Shown: piece after piece, positions 11,704 to 25,208 of the stretch
How the letters are laid out: each line of letters starts with the position of its first letter
Numbering within the stretch: the first letter of the stretch is position 1
Assembly: GCF_003073045.1 (NCBI RefSeq)
Contig: NC_037602.1
Span: 682,001-746,000 of the forward strand
Source of the DNA: Pomacea canaliculata
Taxonomy: Eukaryota; Mollusca; Gastropoda; Architaenioglossa; Ampullariidae
DNA length: 64,000 nt
Direction of reading: 5' to 3'
The notes under the pieces: generated by a model
Told to the model about the DNA's origin: nothing
The model's input: the letters and a program-made list of their open reading frames with translations, nothing else
Databases searched by the model: none
Translations under genes and position numbers: made by a program

Positions 11704-14700
11704 GTTGGAGGTCGCGTACACGGAGAGGTTCAATGGCAGCGCGCGACCCGAGTTCTCCAGGTGGACTCTGTGCCAGTACCACTCCTCCAGGCAGTCATAG
11801 GCGGCCGGCATGTAGTCGTAGGAGAACTTGTTGGCAAAGAGCTTGGAGGACGCGATCATCCGCGGCAGGTCGCCGGGTGCGAAGTGGCAGATATGGCGGA
11901 CCCAGCGACCGTCACATGGCTGCACGTGCGGGAACCGCGGAGTGTTCCACAGCTTGTAACGCACGAACGTGGCCTTGAAAGGCTCTTCAATGCTCCCTGA
12001 AACACAGAATACTTCCTTAGCAAGACTCTTCAATCTTCATAAAAAATAAAACCAGATGAAAAACTGACTCCCTCCACGACTCACAAGAGCAGGGGTGGGC
12101 GTGGGTCCACTCACCAGTCAGGCAGCACGTGCGGAGGAGACAAGGCAACGTTCGCCAAAATGTCAGATATTCAGTTCTCTGGGCCTTGTACTTTGACCAC
12201 CTGGCAAATTGGGCATTTCTGTCAGCGAATGCCTGCAAAAACGTTTCCTTTTCTTTCCAGCCACGGGCTGTTTTGTCAGATGATTCAAGGATGCTGTGTG
12301 TGAAGTACATTGGTTGTTGAGTGAGATATGTATATGTGTTTGTATTTAAGTAGGTATGACCTGCAGACAAGGATGTACTAGTCTTTGTCAAGAGCGAAAG
12401 AGCATGCGAATGTCAGTCTGGGTGCGTGATTGAAGTGAGAGCACGAGACACCATGAAACAACAGAAAGGCCATTGCAAAATGTCTGAAAAACGAAACCCA
12501 GGTCAGAAAAGCTTTTCTACACCCACTCCCTCCCTCCCTCCCCGAAACAAACTACCCACAGACGAGAGAGTTGCTTTCTATGTACTTGTATGTTGTGTAT
12601 AACATGAAATGATATGTACACACACAACTTGTACGTTGAAATGACATGCAAGCTTTAGGTACCCACCCCAGTACCCAAATAGAAAGAACGATGGACAGAG
12701 AGAAAGAGGGCAGAAGGGCGTAAACAAGGCTGTGGTGGCAGGACAGGAATGACAAGGGGCTGCATGCCTCCCACACCGCGCGGTGTCCATTTCCATGCAC
12801 CGAGTACCCCGTTGTGATGGTTGGGTCGGTATTTACTCTCTCCTTCACAAGCAGTCTGACGATATATAGACACTTATCCCCACGCCACATTTTATGAGGC
12901 CCTGGGCCTGTTTCCCACACGACCGTTCCTGACCTCTCACCTTACATTCGACAAGTGACGTCAGTAGCAGGCTAGCACGCGCCTCACAGGCTGAGACTAG
13001 ACTAGGCCAGAACCCGATACAAGGCTATGCTACTCTTACCCCGGCCTAGCCGCTTCCCGACTGTTGAGGTGAACCTTGACCTCACGCGAGGAAGACATGC
13101 GGTGAATACATTATTACTAACCCTGGCGGAAGAGGGAGGCAACGCTGTTGCTGTAAACCAAGAAGTTTGGAAACAACATTTGTAGTGTAGAACAACATTA
13201 AATTTCATTTACCCAGATAAGATCCTGGTACCCCGAGATGTGGATTGTGGTTGAGGGTACTGAAGAAGATCTCGTCAGGAATGTAGATCGGCGTCACCCA
13301 CTTGAGTAGTTCCCGTGATACGAGGCTATGGATGACGTAGTCCACAAAACCACGTGACGCAACGATGTGCACCGACCCCTTGCTGACAGTCAGGTTGTAG
13401 GGAGCCGGCAGATGTTTCTTCCAGCGGTAGTGGAAGTCGCTGAGGGGGATGAGGAACAAACATCAAGTAGCATGAGGCAGCAGGAGGACGAGGCCACAGG
13501 TAGCTAGAGGTCTCGCGGTGACACGTGACTACTACAACACTGTAGTTGTTATTAATTCAACATACTGTACTAACTGCGCGAGGTAACAAGAGACAGTTTA
13601 TTGAAGACATGACAGAGTGCTAACTACTGTGACACAGTAACAGTGGACACTATGTCTTACGGGTTGTGTGTACCCCGGATGTCATTAGCGCCTCGGAAAG
13701 TCTTGAGAATATGGACAAGCTCCTTGTTGGTCTTCAGGGGGAACTCTTGACCTGTCAGGTTGATGAAATATCGCCACTTGACGCGCTGTTTCCACAGCAA
13801 CCGCATGCATTCCAGTTCCTGCCGATAATAAAGGACTTCATTGAAAAATTTCCCGATTGAAATAACTCAGCTTCATGGCTATCAAATATAATCACAATAA
13901 ATACGGAAATATTTTCTTTATCTTTCAATGAATATATCACTTTAATGACAGTCAAGATGAAAATTGAAACTTCACTACAATTATTTAGTGATGCAGGTCT
14001 CCTGAGGTAAGTATAAATGTATGCATTCTAAATATTTGGATTTATTTGTTTGTTGACAACTAAATGGTAATTCTAATGAAGTCTGAAGAGATGGAGAACC
14101 CAGGAGGTACACAAGTTGTAGTGTCAGCCATGCTGCGTCCAAACAAACGAATTTCCTAAAATTGTGAGCCCCTGGTAATTAAGTGCTTCTGCCTATAAAC
14201 ATCTTCTACATATTTCCACCCGGATTTGGCAGGGTTGATTCGACTGATATGGATTTGTATTTGTTGTGTTCCTGTTTAGCAGACTTGGCGAGAGGCATTC
14301 ATTGGCGAGTGTCATTGACCTGTACACTTGGGCAGGATAGCTCATATGCTGGGTGAGGAAGGGAGGAATAAAAGAAAAAGCAAGTTCTCATTCAAAAGTA
14401 TCAATTATTCGCTTAAATGGACCTGACCTTTCTAAAGATTTCTTGCTTCAGTACCACATAATGTTACATTTGTGCTGACTTCTTTTTATCTGGGGACAGC
14501 TTATAGGGGGGATCACCTAGAGAGCCATACAGGTGTCAAACAAATCCCGCACCCGAAATATTTGGATACCCGAGCATAAAACACTTTAATATTGGAGCAC
14601 AGACCGACACACCCAGTGGGCAATAAGGGTATTTGTACTCAGTCTGTCTCTGTAAGCTGGTCAGTGTACTTGTCAACATTTAGTATCATGTTGATTGAAT

Positions 14701-16679
14701 ATAGTTTATGTCGAGGTTGGTGTGTTCAACTTTATTGTCTTAGCTTTAGAGAATTTGAAGCCAGTCCTTGTCAGTCACGCTGGTCTGTCATTTAGGTTTC
14801 CCATGGATGTTACTGATTCCTAAATCTTCGGCTCTAGAGGGTTACTGGTGTTAACCCTTTCATGCTGAGCTAGGACTGGCAGGAAATATCTCTCAATTGT
14901 TGGAAGACATTTGATACATTTAAGAGGATTTCACTCTTCATGTTGTGTGGGATAAACACTCCTTGCGGATATTTCTTTTAGGATTAGCTGTTTCATCGTC
15001 GACAATCCCCATTACCGATATTTATCTGTGGGAAAACAGATTTTATTAAATCATAATTATCTTGATTTGAATGTCTGCTTTGTAGATATTTTTATCATGC
15101 CAGTGTTCTAAACTGTACCCTACACATTGTCTTCGTCCATAAATACTCCACAAAAATACACTCGTTTCTATGTGGATATTTGAATTATTTGTTACTGTAA
15201 GGTATTGTATGATACAACTGGCTTTTATTTTTCCTTCCATATACTTTGTTGTAAGAACGAAATGGAAGAGACTGTTAGCTTGACAAAAATGTTTAATCTG
15301 CTTTAACAGTTGTTGCTAATGTTTGGGTAAGAGGAATGGAAGGCTCATTGGTCTACAGGTGGCAGGTTGTAATTTTTCCTGGCCAAGAAATCAAGAGGCC
15401 ACCTTCCATCTACCCTGAAGATGCTGTGAATTCAAAAGACGTTAAGGGGGTAGGTTCTAGTCTTGGGGTGGTCCATGATTTTAAATGTTAATATTTAGTT
15501 GAAATCCTCAGCAGTTAGTTTCTAAACTGACCTGGGTTGTTGGGTGTCAGGATGTTTACCTCTGTCGTGTCTCTCATTACTTTAAAGTCTGGGTCAAGAC
15601 TGAACTCTGAACCATCCTCGTACCGGCTCGAGTGTGGTGACGGAGCCCCACGTGACGTTGATCGCTCGTGGCACCAGCAGCACGTTGGGAAGACAGGCGA
15701 TGACCATGCGCAGACTGGCCTGCAGCGCCTCGTTGGACTTCCGGTCTACGTGCACGCAGTACAGGTTGTGAGGCCGATAGATGGCGCGCAACAGCCTCAC
15801 CACCTGGTGGTATTCACCGAAAGTGAGAGAAAAAAAAAAAAGGAAATGAACTTCACACCATCATGAAGTAGGCTAGGAAGATTCGCGAAGGACCATCCTG
15901 AAAACACTTTGGAGGAGTAAATACTGTAGTGTACAAAGATTTCCAAATGAAGCCGTAACCCAGCATGAATCTTAATGAAATTTATAGATATTAATGATAT
16001 GTCTACAAAATATGTTAGTCGCTTATGGCTATAATAAAGTATGGAGATATTATCATCATTCATGAAGCACAACAACCACCCACACTCACAGTCCCTGACT
16101 AATCCTGTGCCGACAAAAGAGAAACAGGAGGAGCCCGCATCCAGTGCACTAAGATGGATAATACAATGTACAAGCACGTACCTGATCGACATCTCTGTAC
16201 ACAAGGAGGCTGAATGCCAGAGGAAAACCAGTTTCCTCCTGGGACACAGCTGCCAAACGAAAGCCAGATTTACGAAGGTAAGCTGGTGCAGTCCAGTGTT
16301 TCTTCTAAATAGTCTTTCATCTTTTTTCCCGATGGCCTCCTGCATCTTTCCTGGAGTTATTTATTGCTAGTATATCCCCCTCCCACAGGCTGGGACATTG
16401 CAGGTGCTGGGCTGTAGGGAGCAAGGCCTCGTTCTGACTCTGAAGAAAGTCCAGAATCTTCTGTGACTGAATTTCAAAAGCGTTTTCAAGTTCTCCCATT
16501 GAAATTCCAGATTGTTCCCCTGTATGTACATTTTCATCCTGGGTGTCGTGTATGCCACAGCGAACATCAAAAGAAAGGAGAGAAGACCAATTAAGGAGAA
16601 ACAAAGTCAGTCCAACAATTATGAGCAGCACTGAGGCTTTATATTTCTTACATTTCCATATCACACTAAAGTAATGCAT
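11659..16679 (-). CDS. Beta-1,6-N-acetylglucosaminyltransferase, GT14 family (GCNT-like)
   Basis: A type II Golgi enzyme of the kind that adds branching GlcNAc to O-glycans. Coding exons on the minus strand, all GT-AG with consistent phases: 16182-16679, 15624-15803, 13661-13818, 13213-13439 and 11659-11996. The start at 16679 gives a short cytosolic tail (MHYFSVIWKCKKYK) and a signal anchor at about residues 15-31 (SVLLIIVGLTLFLLNW). GT14 marks follow: VVRLLRAIYRPHNLYCVHVD (exon 2), YFINLTGQEFPLKTN (exon 3), DYVIHSLV and IPDEIFFSTLNHNP with the conserved PDE glutamate (exon 4), and LFANKFSYDY near the end (exon 5). In exon 1, about 16260-16345, the family sequence slips through all three frames and returns to the first, leaving TGA and TAG in frame. 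This could be assembly error, polymorphism or a dying gene. Exons 2-5 are clean. Confidence 0.9.
13819..15623. other. GCNT-like gene intron, no further feature seen
   Basis: AT-rich intron between coding exons 2 and 3 of the glycosyltransferase. No exon, repeat array or transposon was recognised. Confidence 0.6.
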
Positions 16680-19600
16680 GTTCAGGTCGGAAATAAAAGG
16701 AAAAACTAGAGAAGACTTCTTGGTTGAGGTTGCTAGTCTTTCCTCCGCATACACAGTACATGGCCCTGAAAAACATTGGTTTAAAATATTTTCACCTCCT
16801 CGTGAATATCTTGGAATGCAATCTCTTTCAACTGATTTCAATAAACTATGAAAATTTTACAGAATGAAAATATCAAAGTGAAGTGATCCCAGATCAGCAG
16901 ACACTTTCGAAATGCCTGGATACATCACAGAAAAAATGCGAGCAGCTCTGTGTTCTTGAGTTTAGGGAAGTGGGTGTTGGGAGGGATGTTAAACAATTGC
17001 AAGACAAATGTTAACACACATTATTTACTAGAGAAGACACAGCTGATTCTGATCAACTCACGAAAGATGAACTTGCAGACTGCCTTAACACAGCTTTCAT
17101 GCGAAGAACACTCATCCTACATGTTGTTCACACAGTCAAGAAAGTTTTAGGTCCGTGGAGTGACCACAACTGAAGGCAGACCCACAAGTCAGTGTGTAGT
17201 GAAAATACTTTTGATGGGACTTGACAAGTGAGGCGATTATTCATGTTCCCGGCACCATTGTGTACAGTTTGCTGTCTGTCTGTCTGTCCTGAAGAGACTC
17301 TAGAGGCCTTTCAATGGAACCCAAACCTGATCTTTCAGGTGTGTTCCTCCCCACAGTTCCTCCTCTCACTTTTATTTCCCCCTTTTTATTATTGGGGCTG
17401 CAAGATGTGTGTATGAGTGTGGAGGCGTGCGTGCGTGCGTGTGTGCGTGCGTGCGTGTGTGTGTGTGTGTGTGTGAAGGCTTGTGTACATGCGCACACGT
17501 GTTGTGAAGTCTGTCACTAAGCCCACACCATTAATGTAATTAAGTTAATTATATTTGAGCTGTTAACACGAGAAACTTTCGAAGTTGACGAAGTGGATGA
17601 AGTCGCCAGTGAGAGTGACAGAGAGAAGGAGAGTTATTGCTGAAGACCGAACAACTTGAATACCAGGTCATTAGTCCACACACAGTCAACTAACAACACA
17701 AACCACATCAGAGAACAGCAACTCGCCAAACATCACTTGCATGATAAGTAAAATGAGTAAAGATACCAGTGTAGTGATATAGTCGCTGCAATTATAGTGA
17801 TAATTATAGTTACTGGCATCATAGTGATATAGCCACTGGCATTTTGTGACAAAACTGACCAAGCTTGTTTATAGATGCCTTGCTAATCTCTCAATAAAAA
17901 TTCATCATCTCGGTGACAAATCTTTCGGTTCTTTCTCTAACAACAGAGCCCCAGTCGCTCACCAGCTGTAACAGTTTTTCCAGCTGTAACAGTTTGCTGA
18001 GCAGTCCTGTTCGTGTTTGTGAATGACAGACTGAAAGGACAGATGTTAACTTGTCTATGATGTTAACTTCTCATTATCTATTATCACTGATTACTGTTAA
18101 CCATTCATTCCCGTGTATAGCAGTGAGTCATTATTTGAGGCCACAGCCTTAACACCAGGGTTCCATTTTCATTTCACTACAAACATGTTTTCCATTTCTC
18201 TCACTTCTGTGCGTTGAGTAGCTTGTCTTTTGTTCAGTCTGTGAAATCCTGATGTGGTGGTCTGAGGATGTCGGGTGGTCAGCGCTCTGAACATGTTTTT
18301 CGTAGCTTAACTAAGATTATAAAAATTTTAAAAACCTACCTGTCAATACATCTGCGTGTTCCTACACGAGAAAATACTAATTAGCTCCTGGATGTCAGTT
18401 TAAATGTCCTCTAGACGCCCATGGACCATCCAGCCTGTGACTGTCCTCTCACACCACAGGTGACGGGTGGGAGAACCACAGCTACCCGCCCACCCCTCAC
18501 ACACTCAGTACAGAAACTAAGCACTTCCTCCACTCAACACAGCTGTTGTCAGAGAACACCAAGTGTTTGTGTGAGAGAGGGAGCGAAACAGTTCTGATTT
18601 GAATGAATGTGTAAGACATTTTGGACACCTTTGTACTCATAATGTGTTTTGTAAAAAATAGCATTGAGCCTGTTGTTGTTGGCGGGGAAAGTACTGTGAT
18701 GCATTGTTATTCACATATCAGATGTGATTTAGGTGGTGTCACCACTCTGTGTACCCGCTACACAGTCACTCATAGATGGTATGTACCCGCTACACTGTTA
18801 CACAAGCATTCTGAGGCTAGTACACAGCCAGGCAAGAGCTACACACAGGTGGGGTCAAGGAACTGGGTGAGAAATACTTGTATAGTCACTGGCAATGACA
18901 CTTGCCTGACGGTTCCAATCCCCGACACTGCTGATGGTCCTGAGAAGGTATAAAGGATGGTTTGAAGAATTTACGAAAACAGAAGCAAAAGTGCGGTCTT
19001 TGAACTTTCTTGAATCACAATTAATTCGTCTATTGGTCTTGCAGCTTTTAATCACTGAAGGGGAGTGGTTGTTGATGTCAATTGTCGTTGAAAAATCTTG
19101 TACAAAATTCCTATTAACAAGTTTACATGTTTACAACGTGCATCTCAAGTTAAACCCTTTTCTTTCTCGATCATGTTTATTGAAAACCCATGATTTTGCT
19201 CTGGACCTTGAGGTAGAGGACTGGGTCTCAGATAAAGGTTACACACCAGCCTGGAATTTTCATGCCGCTAGGTCGAGTGGCTCCACGAAGATAAAGATAC
19301 AGCATGCACTCGAGCCTGTCAGTCTGACACCAGGGGTCAGCAGCAGCAGGGGGAGTGGCTTGTGGGGCCATCACGTGACTCGACTAGTGTGCAGACGGTA
19401 CTCTAGCAGGTCTGTCAACTCCTGTTTTCCCCGTGTCTCCCACCCACAGTTCTCTGACACCCGTACCCGGCATGTCGACTGTCAGAACACGCTCACTGAC
19501 ACATACAAATGACACATGCCATTGGCACTGACAACACTGCCACCGACTTGCCCTCCAGAACCCTCCGTACATCACTCACCTGTCAATGTGGGCACAAAGT

Positions 19601-22600
19601 TAAAAGGAAATAGAACTCCACAAAGCAAAGTAATAAGTCAAAAACAAAGTGTTCACACATGTTCACAGACGGACACAGCACACGCAGGTACAGCAGTCGG
19701 CGACAACATTCCTGAGGACGGTGCATAGGGCTCTCTGAACATTGAATTCACGTGAAGATAATGCGATACACAAGGCGATAACAGGTGTAACAAGTGTTTG
19801 ATGGAAATGTGTAAACTTGTGAAATTCTTGCGATGGAAAAGTGGGATACAAGCTGGAATAGTCGTATATTAGCATTGGGAGAGCGGCGTGTGATAAACTG
19901 ATGGCCGCCATGATAAACATTGCTGTCAACAGACTGGTAAACATGTGTGACCGACATTAATAATCCTGCATGGTAATGTGTGATACAATTGTTGTAATAA
20001 CACGTGTGGTAAACTCCAGACTCCTCATCTCAGCAAGGAAACAAATGACACACGATGATGCCATACAAAGTGACCGGCATGCACTGGGGCTGAGGGGCTG
20101 GAGTTCAGGTCTCGGACAGGTCAACTGACAGACTTGCAGTGAGTGGCAGGGAGGAGGGGCTCATTAAAACCCTGATACAATGAGAGGCGAGAGAGACTGC
20201 GGACACCAACATGAATGTGTGTTTATTTAAGACGAAAGGGTCGTTTGAATGAGGATGAAGGAGAGAGAAAGGAAGAGGAAGGTAAAGAATTAAAGAACGA
20301 AAAATTGGCACGAGATGCAAATTATCCTTCGTGATTTATTTTATTTTTATAATGAGAAGAAAACTTTGTTTTTTCACGAACTCGTGGTGTCGATGAAGTA
20401 AATAAGCGGCCTTCACTACCTGCCAACACTCCTAATTGAGCTCCTAAAACATTTCAATAATACGACGAGAGGATTGAAGATGAATTGTTTGTGCAGAAGG
20501 TGTGGTTGGTGCCTTCAGTGCTAGCAGACAATTACCTGCGTTAGAGAAGTTTGTTTTACTCTAATTTTTCCTTCTAAGCCTCAGCAAATTTTTGAAATAT
20601 TGAGGAAACAGGTTGCCATTGGCAAACCGCACAGAAATCTTTACTGTGTTCGTCATAACTAAAGCAAACTGTTCAAGAAAGATTAAAATGTCATTAAAAG
20701 TCTTCTTGAGGCTGCCCGTGTGCTTTATAAATCCTTTCTTATCATCACACCTGAAATATTCCTGCCACGGACAACGCGGATAGGTAATACATACTAGAGG
20801 ATGCAAACAGACATCTAGGAGTGGAAGAAGACAGACAGGCAGACAGACAGGCAAACAGACAGACAGACAGGCAGACAGATGCCAGTATAGCCGAGCTTAT
20901 TATCAGCAGAAGGCTTTTAGAAAGTCCATAATCATTTTAGTTAAAGTGTAACTCAACTAAAATCACACAAGTTGTGTTCACGTGATACTCGTGTGAATTC
21001 ATGACTGTGATCGTGGAAGACCAGGTGCGGAGATCGTGACTGTGAAAGTGTTTTCGCTCACCTAAGTGGAAGCTGATGCCACTAACGATGGTACAGGTGC
21101 CGAGGGTCTCACGATGAAGCTGCGAGGGCGAGCAAGCAGACGACATGTGCTCTCTCACCTTGACACCAACGCACTCGTGTAGGTTGCACCTGCCCCCACT
21201 ACCCCACCTCCACTCCCAGGTACCCCGATATCGGGGTGTCGTCATCGGTCACCAGACTACGGCGACTGACGTGGTCATAAGAGCTGCCCTCTGCAGCTGA
21301 CCGACAGGAGACGTAGACAGGTTAGGTCCGCGACAGGTAGGTAAGACAGGGAGAGGTATGTGTGACGTCACCCTTTACAGGTACACAGTGCAGTCAAGTG
21401 CGACCATGGATGTGTACAGGTGACTGCTGTCTGTCTGCTGAGACCAAGATTAGCCTCTTGGAGAAGTTCTCCGCAAACCTAAACAATAAATATGACTAAA
21501 CCGGAAGCTTTGTAGTCTCGTGCCTCGTTTTAGTAGTTAACTAGAAAAAAAAAATCGTCTGCTCGCAGTCCAGTATTGCAAGTTCGTGATGCGACGACAA
21601 CTCGTCAGCACCGAAAGTGATTTGCTGTAGAAATGTGTCAGGTGGGATGAGTTTGGTACAGAGGCGACATCAACCGCTTGATGTACTTTAGAGGATAATG
21701 ATAATGAGGCAGATAATGAGCACTTCAACATCATCTTGTAGCCGCCATATTGCACACTTAGTTAACACAAGATTTTCCTAATTCATGAAAAATGCAGACA
21801 TAATCATGCAGAGGCTTCATTATCTACAAGATTATACAAGCTATATTAAACTATGTAAATTAAAGCTTTTATTTCTATTTATAGTTTGTGTGCAAGTACA
21901 AAGAATACCAAAAGTAAACAATACACGACTAAACATTTATATACAATTAAATAACTAGATAAAAACATAAGTATTTAAATATAACATACTGTTAAGTAGT
22001 AGATAATTAAAAAATAAAATATGCAATAAAAATATAAAAGTATAAAATACTCATACAAGCCTTTAAGTTTTGCTTGGTTATACTCAAAAAATAAGAAAAA
22101 AAAACGGTTGGATTAAATAAAAAGATTAACAAGCAGAATAAGTAAAACAATAAGCAAATAAATAGCAAACAATAATATAAATTGCTGCAGACACCAGCCT
22201 CTAAGTGGAGTTGAATGTCACCTGTTAAAAATATTATTTTACGCTTGAAGGAAATACTGTTAACAGTCTGGTCTTCTAAGAAAATATATAATTATTGTTT
22301 CACTCTCTGTAATGTCAGGAAAAAAACTCTCCTACAAGTCGGGGCTACGACAGGTAGCAATGTTACCTGTGACGGCGTGAGGCGCTCCACCTGACCTTTG
22401 CTCTGCCAGTGACGTACAACACACGTTTCCATGACTACCGTTGCCCGTGGCGCCGGTGCTGACTCCCGGAGTCTGTGATAAGTTGAACTGAGCTGTGGCC
22501 ACAGTTTAGTTACCGAGGGACACATTGTGGAACCTTTGGCAAGTTGTAGGCAGGTGTAGGTGTGTGGAGAAGACTACAGGCACCAGTGGACGATGTGCCG

Positions 22601-22606
22601 AGCCTG
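16680..22606. other. Intergenic region, no recognisable gene
   Basis: This contains a GT/GCGT microsatellite (about 17423-17475), a short GACAGACAG array (about 20830-20880), a strongly AT-rich stretch (about 21770-22160) and one arm of an inverted repeat pair (21431-21590). Open frames at 18621-18953 and 18934-19512 (192 codons) lack any domain, membrane segment or family resemblance. Upstream untranslated exons of either neighbouring gene could lie here but cannot be seen. Confidence 0.5.
21431..21590 (+). repeat. Inverted repeat pair, arm 1
   Basis: The plus strand shares blocks with the reverse complement of 44611-44767: CTGTCTGC[T/C]GAGACCAAG, TGACTAAACCGGAAGCTTTG, CGTTTTAGTAGTTAACT, a run of A, TCGTCTGC and CAAGTTC. 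The arms are 23 kb apart and imperfect. They could be copies of an unrecognised dispersed element or remains of a larger duplication. Confidence 0.75.
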
Positions 22607-25208
22607 ATGGAGGACTTATCCACCGCCAGCTCCAGTCATCTGCACAAGATGGAGCAGACCTCGGTCTGTAAAGACTGCAGTGTGCCTATGACAACTGCTT
22701 CATTGGCAGGTGGCACGTCTGATCTGATATCCTGGCAGGTAGAAGACAAAATGCATGTTTACTGAAGTTTAATTTCCTCTTCAGCAACGTCCAGAACAAT
22801 GATTGGTTTGACGTCGACAAACAAGACGTGATATTTATAGACATATTTCTATAAATATATATACACAACTTGTTTCTTTAACACCGACAAACAATAACAT
22901 GGGGCAATATTGCAGCGAAACATTGACACTACAAATGCAACAAGTTTCTGTCATCAGTTCACTTGCGACATGTGACGAATGAAATATCACAGGAAACGAG
23001 CGAAAGTTTGTGACAAAATTAAGTGTACTCTTCCTTTCTTTAGATTGTTGTCATTATTTATTTGTTTGTTTGTTTTACTAAGCTACAGTTGCTTTCATAG
23101 ACAAGAAAAATTCCTCGTATTAGCTGTCTCTTGTTTTATGTCTGAAGACAATGTATTTTGTTTCCATGTGATGCATGTAAGGCTTTCACAACGACCTTTA
23201 TTTGTCATCTGGATACTTCATACATCTCTGTCACTGGACAGTTGCTTTCTGTGATATGACATACATCTGTCGTTAGGCCGTTGTTTCCATGCGATAGTAA
23301 ACATGTGTCTGGTCAGATTGTTGATTCCATGTTGCCAGGTTCTGACATCTGTGTCATCAGTGATTCCATGGTTCCAGTGACTTCTGGTTGTTTCCGTGTG
23401 CTTTATGCTGCTGTTCGCATGTGATGAGGATGTTGTTTCCATGCAATCAAACTATTGTTCCACTCAAACTAACTGATGTTTCCATGTTGCCAGGATGTCC
23501 GCTTGATAAGACTGGTCATCGCCTTTCTTATCACGGTTCTGCAGCTGGTGCTGGGTATCCCTGGCAACGTGCTCAGCGCCCTGGTGTTCTACAGACAGGG
23601 TCTGAGAGAGAGGATCAACCTGTGTCTCTTTGCCCTGGCACTCACTGACCTCGTGGTCAGCCTGTACTACGCCCTCCTCACCATGGAGGAGCAGCTGCGC
23701 GAACTGTTCCTCCTCGACGCTTGGTTGGTGAAAATCCATTTTGTAGGTGAGTGGACAGCAAGGGTGAGGGTCAGCTTTGTAGACAAGTGCACGACAGGAG
23801 GGTTAACTCAGTGAGTCGGGAGGGGTGAAGGTCACTTTTGTGGGTGAGTGCAGAACAAAAGTAAAAACAGCTTCTAACTGAAAATTATGTGAACAAACTA
23901 CTAACATAAATTTTATAGTCTGCACGAGAACCTGATTCCAATCTAGTCAAAAGAGAACTTTTCATGTTAAACTACTACATCTGTGGATGAACAGCTTGAT
24001 GAAGGTGGTGGAGGTATTGCATAGTAAACATGATCATATAGTTATAATCACCAGGACTAGTCACCACAGGTATACGAAATCCTTAAAGATGCAGTTTGGT
24101 TTTTACGTATTTATTTAATCAGAGCTAAAGTCAACAGTAAGTTGACAGCAGGTCAGAACAACAAACGTCCAGACAGACAGATAAGAAAAACAAATCTTGA
24201 TTAAAACATGTTCCTCTATAATAAACAATAATATTTAATGCCTTTCGTAGCGTGCGTGGGCTTCCTGTGGGCCTCTCAGTTCCTGTCGGCGGTGATCGCC
24301 AGTGAGCGTTGTTTCTGTGTCGTCAGTCCCTTCCACGCCAAGAGGCTGCTCAAGACGTCCACCATGGCCGCCATCATCGTCGTCTGCTCCTCTCTCATCC
24401 TCTGTGGATTCTGTGCGGCTGTGCCTGGCAGGTTCTCGGCCACCAGCATTGTGGACCCTGTCACCAACACATCAAAGACAAAGTTCTCTGTCACCAGGTA
24501 TGGCTGTTAAAGACGGGAAAGCACCGAAAGCCATAGGAGCGTGTGTCACAGTTAGTACAGACAGCCTCGACACCACAATGTTAGAAGTACGAATACGATT
24601 AATTTCTGCGCACATCCTTCCAGCATCTTATTACGAAAAGTCGTTTTCTGTTCTCTCCCAGGTATTATTTAGATAACCAGAAAGTGATGGATATCCTCGA
24701 CGTCTTCGTCTACGCCACTGCATTGCCGTCCATCTTTTTCATCATCATCGTCGTCACGACAGCCGTCGTCGCCGTCAAACTTCAGTCCGCTCTGGCGTGG
24801 AGGAACTCTGTAGCCACATCGGAGACAACGCAGGTCTCAAAAGACGTGTCCACATCCAAAGCGAGGCTGTCGAGTAAAGAAGTGGCGGTGACCCGGATGT
24901 TGATAGGCACGTCACTCGTCTTTATCGTCTGCGCCATTCCTAACCTGTGCGGTCAGCTGGCCAGCTTCATAGTGCCAGACCTCAGCTACACGGGCAAGTT
25001 TTACAATCTTTATTCTCTCATGTGGGCGGTCATAGGGCTATTTCGGTCCATCAACTCGTCTCTTAACTTCGTCGTCTATTACGTCATGAGTTCAAAGTTC
25101 AGGGTGACCCTGTACACGCTCCTGGGCTGCTGGTGCAAAGGTCACAAGTCTCGTCCAGACGTTAGTTGTAATGTCGTGTCCTCAGACATGACCAAATCTC
25201 TCGCTTAA
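22607..25208 (+). CDS. Rhodopsin-like GPCR 1 (gastropod chemosensory-type receptor)
   Basis: Seven-transmembrane receptor, 392 residues, presumed to sit in the plasma membrane; ligand unknown. Coding exons 22607-22738, 23494-23746, 24251-24497 and 24662-25208, with intron phases 0, 1 and 2. Exon 1 (44 residues) is the extracellular N-terminus ending SDLISWQ. Exon 2 holds TM1 (LGIPGNVL), the YRQGLRERIN loop and TM2 (LALTDL). Exon 3 holds TM3 with ERC at about 147-149 in place of DRY, then TM4 and loop 2 with an N-glycosylation site (NTS). Exon 4 holds TM5, a long basic loop 3, TM6 (CAIP in place of CWxP), TM7 (NSSLNFVVYY in place of NPxxY) and helix 8 (SSKFRVTL). The ATG is the first in frame; the frame stays open upstream of it. 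It is the closest paralogue of GPCR 2. Confidence 0.9.

Noticed and set aside
15797-16345. 182-codon minus-strand open frame
   Set aside because: It overlaps the end of GCNT-like exon 1 in a shifted frame and runs through the intron; the spliced glycosyltransferase explains the region.
18934-19512. 192-codon plus-strand open frame
   Set aside because: No domain, signal, membrane segment, splice context or family resemblance; long open frames occur by chance in this much non-coding sequence.
23464-23739. Minus-strand frame of 91 codons over GPCR 1 exon 2, repeated at 30704-30970
   Set aside because: It is the antisense shadow of a conserved receptor exon; its conservation follows from the coding strand.
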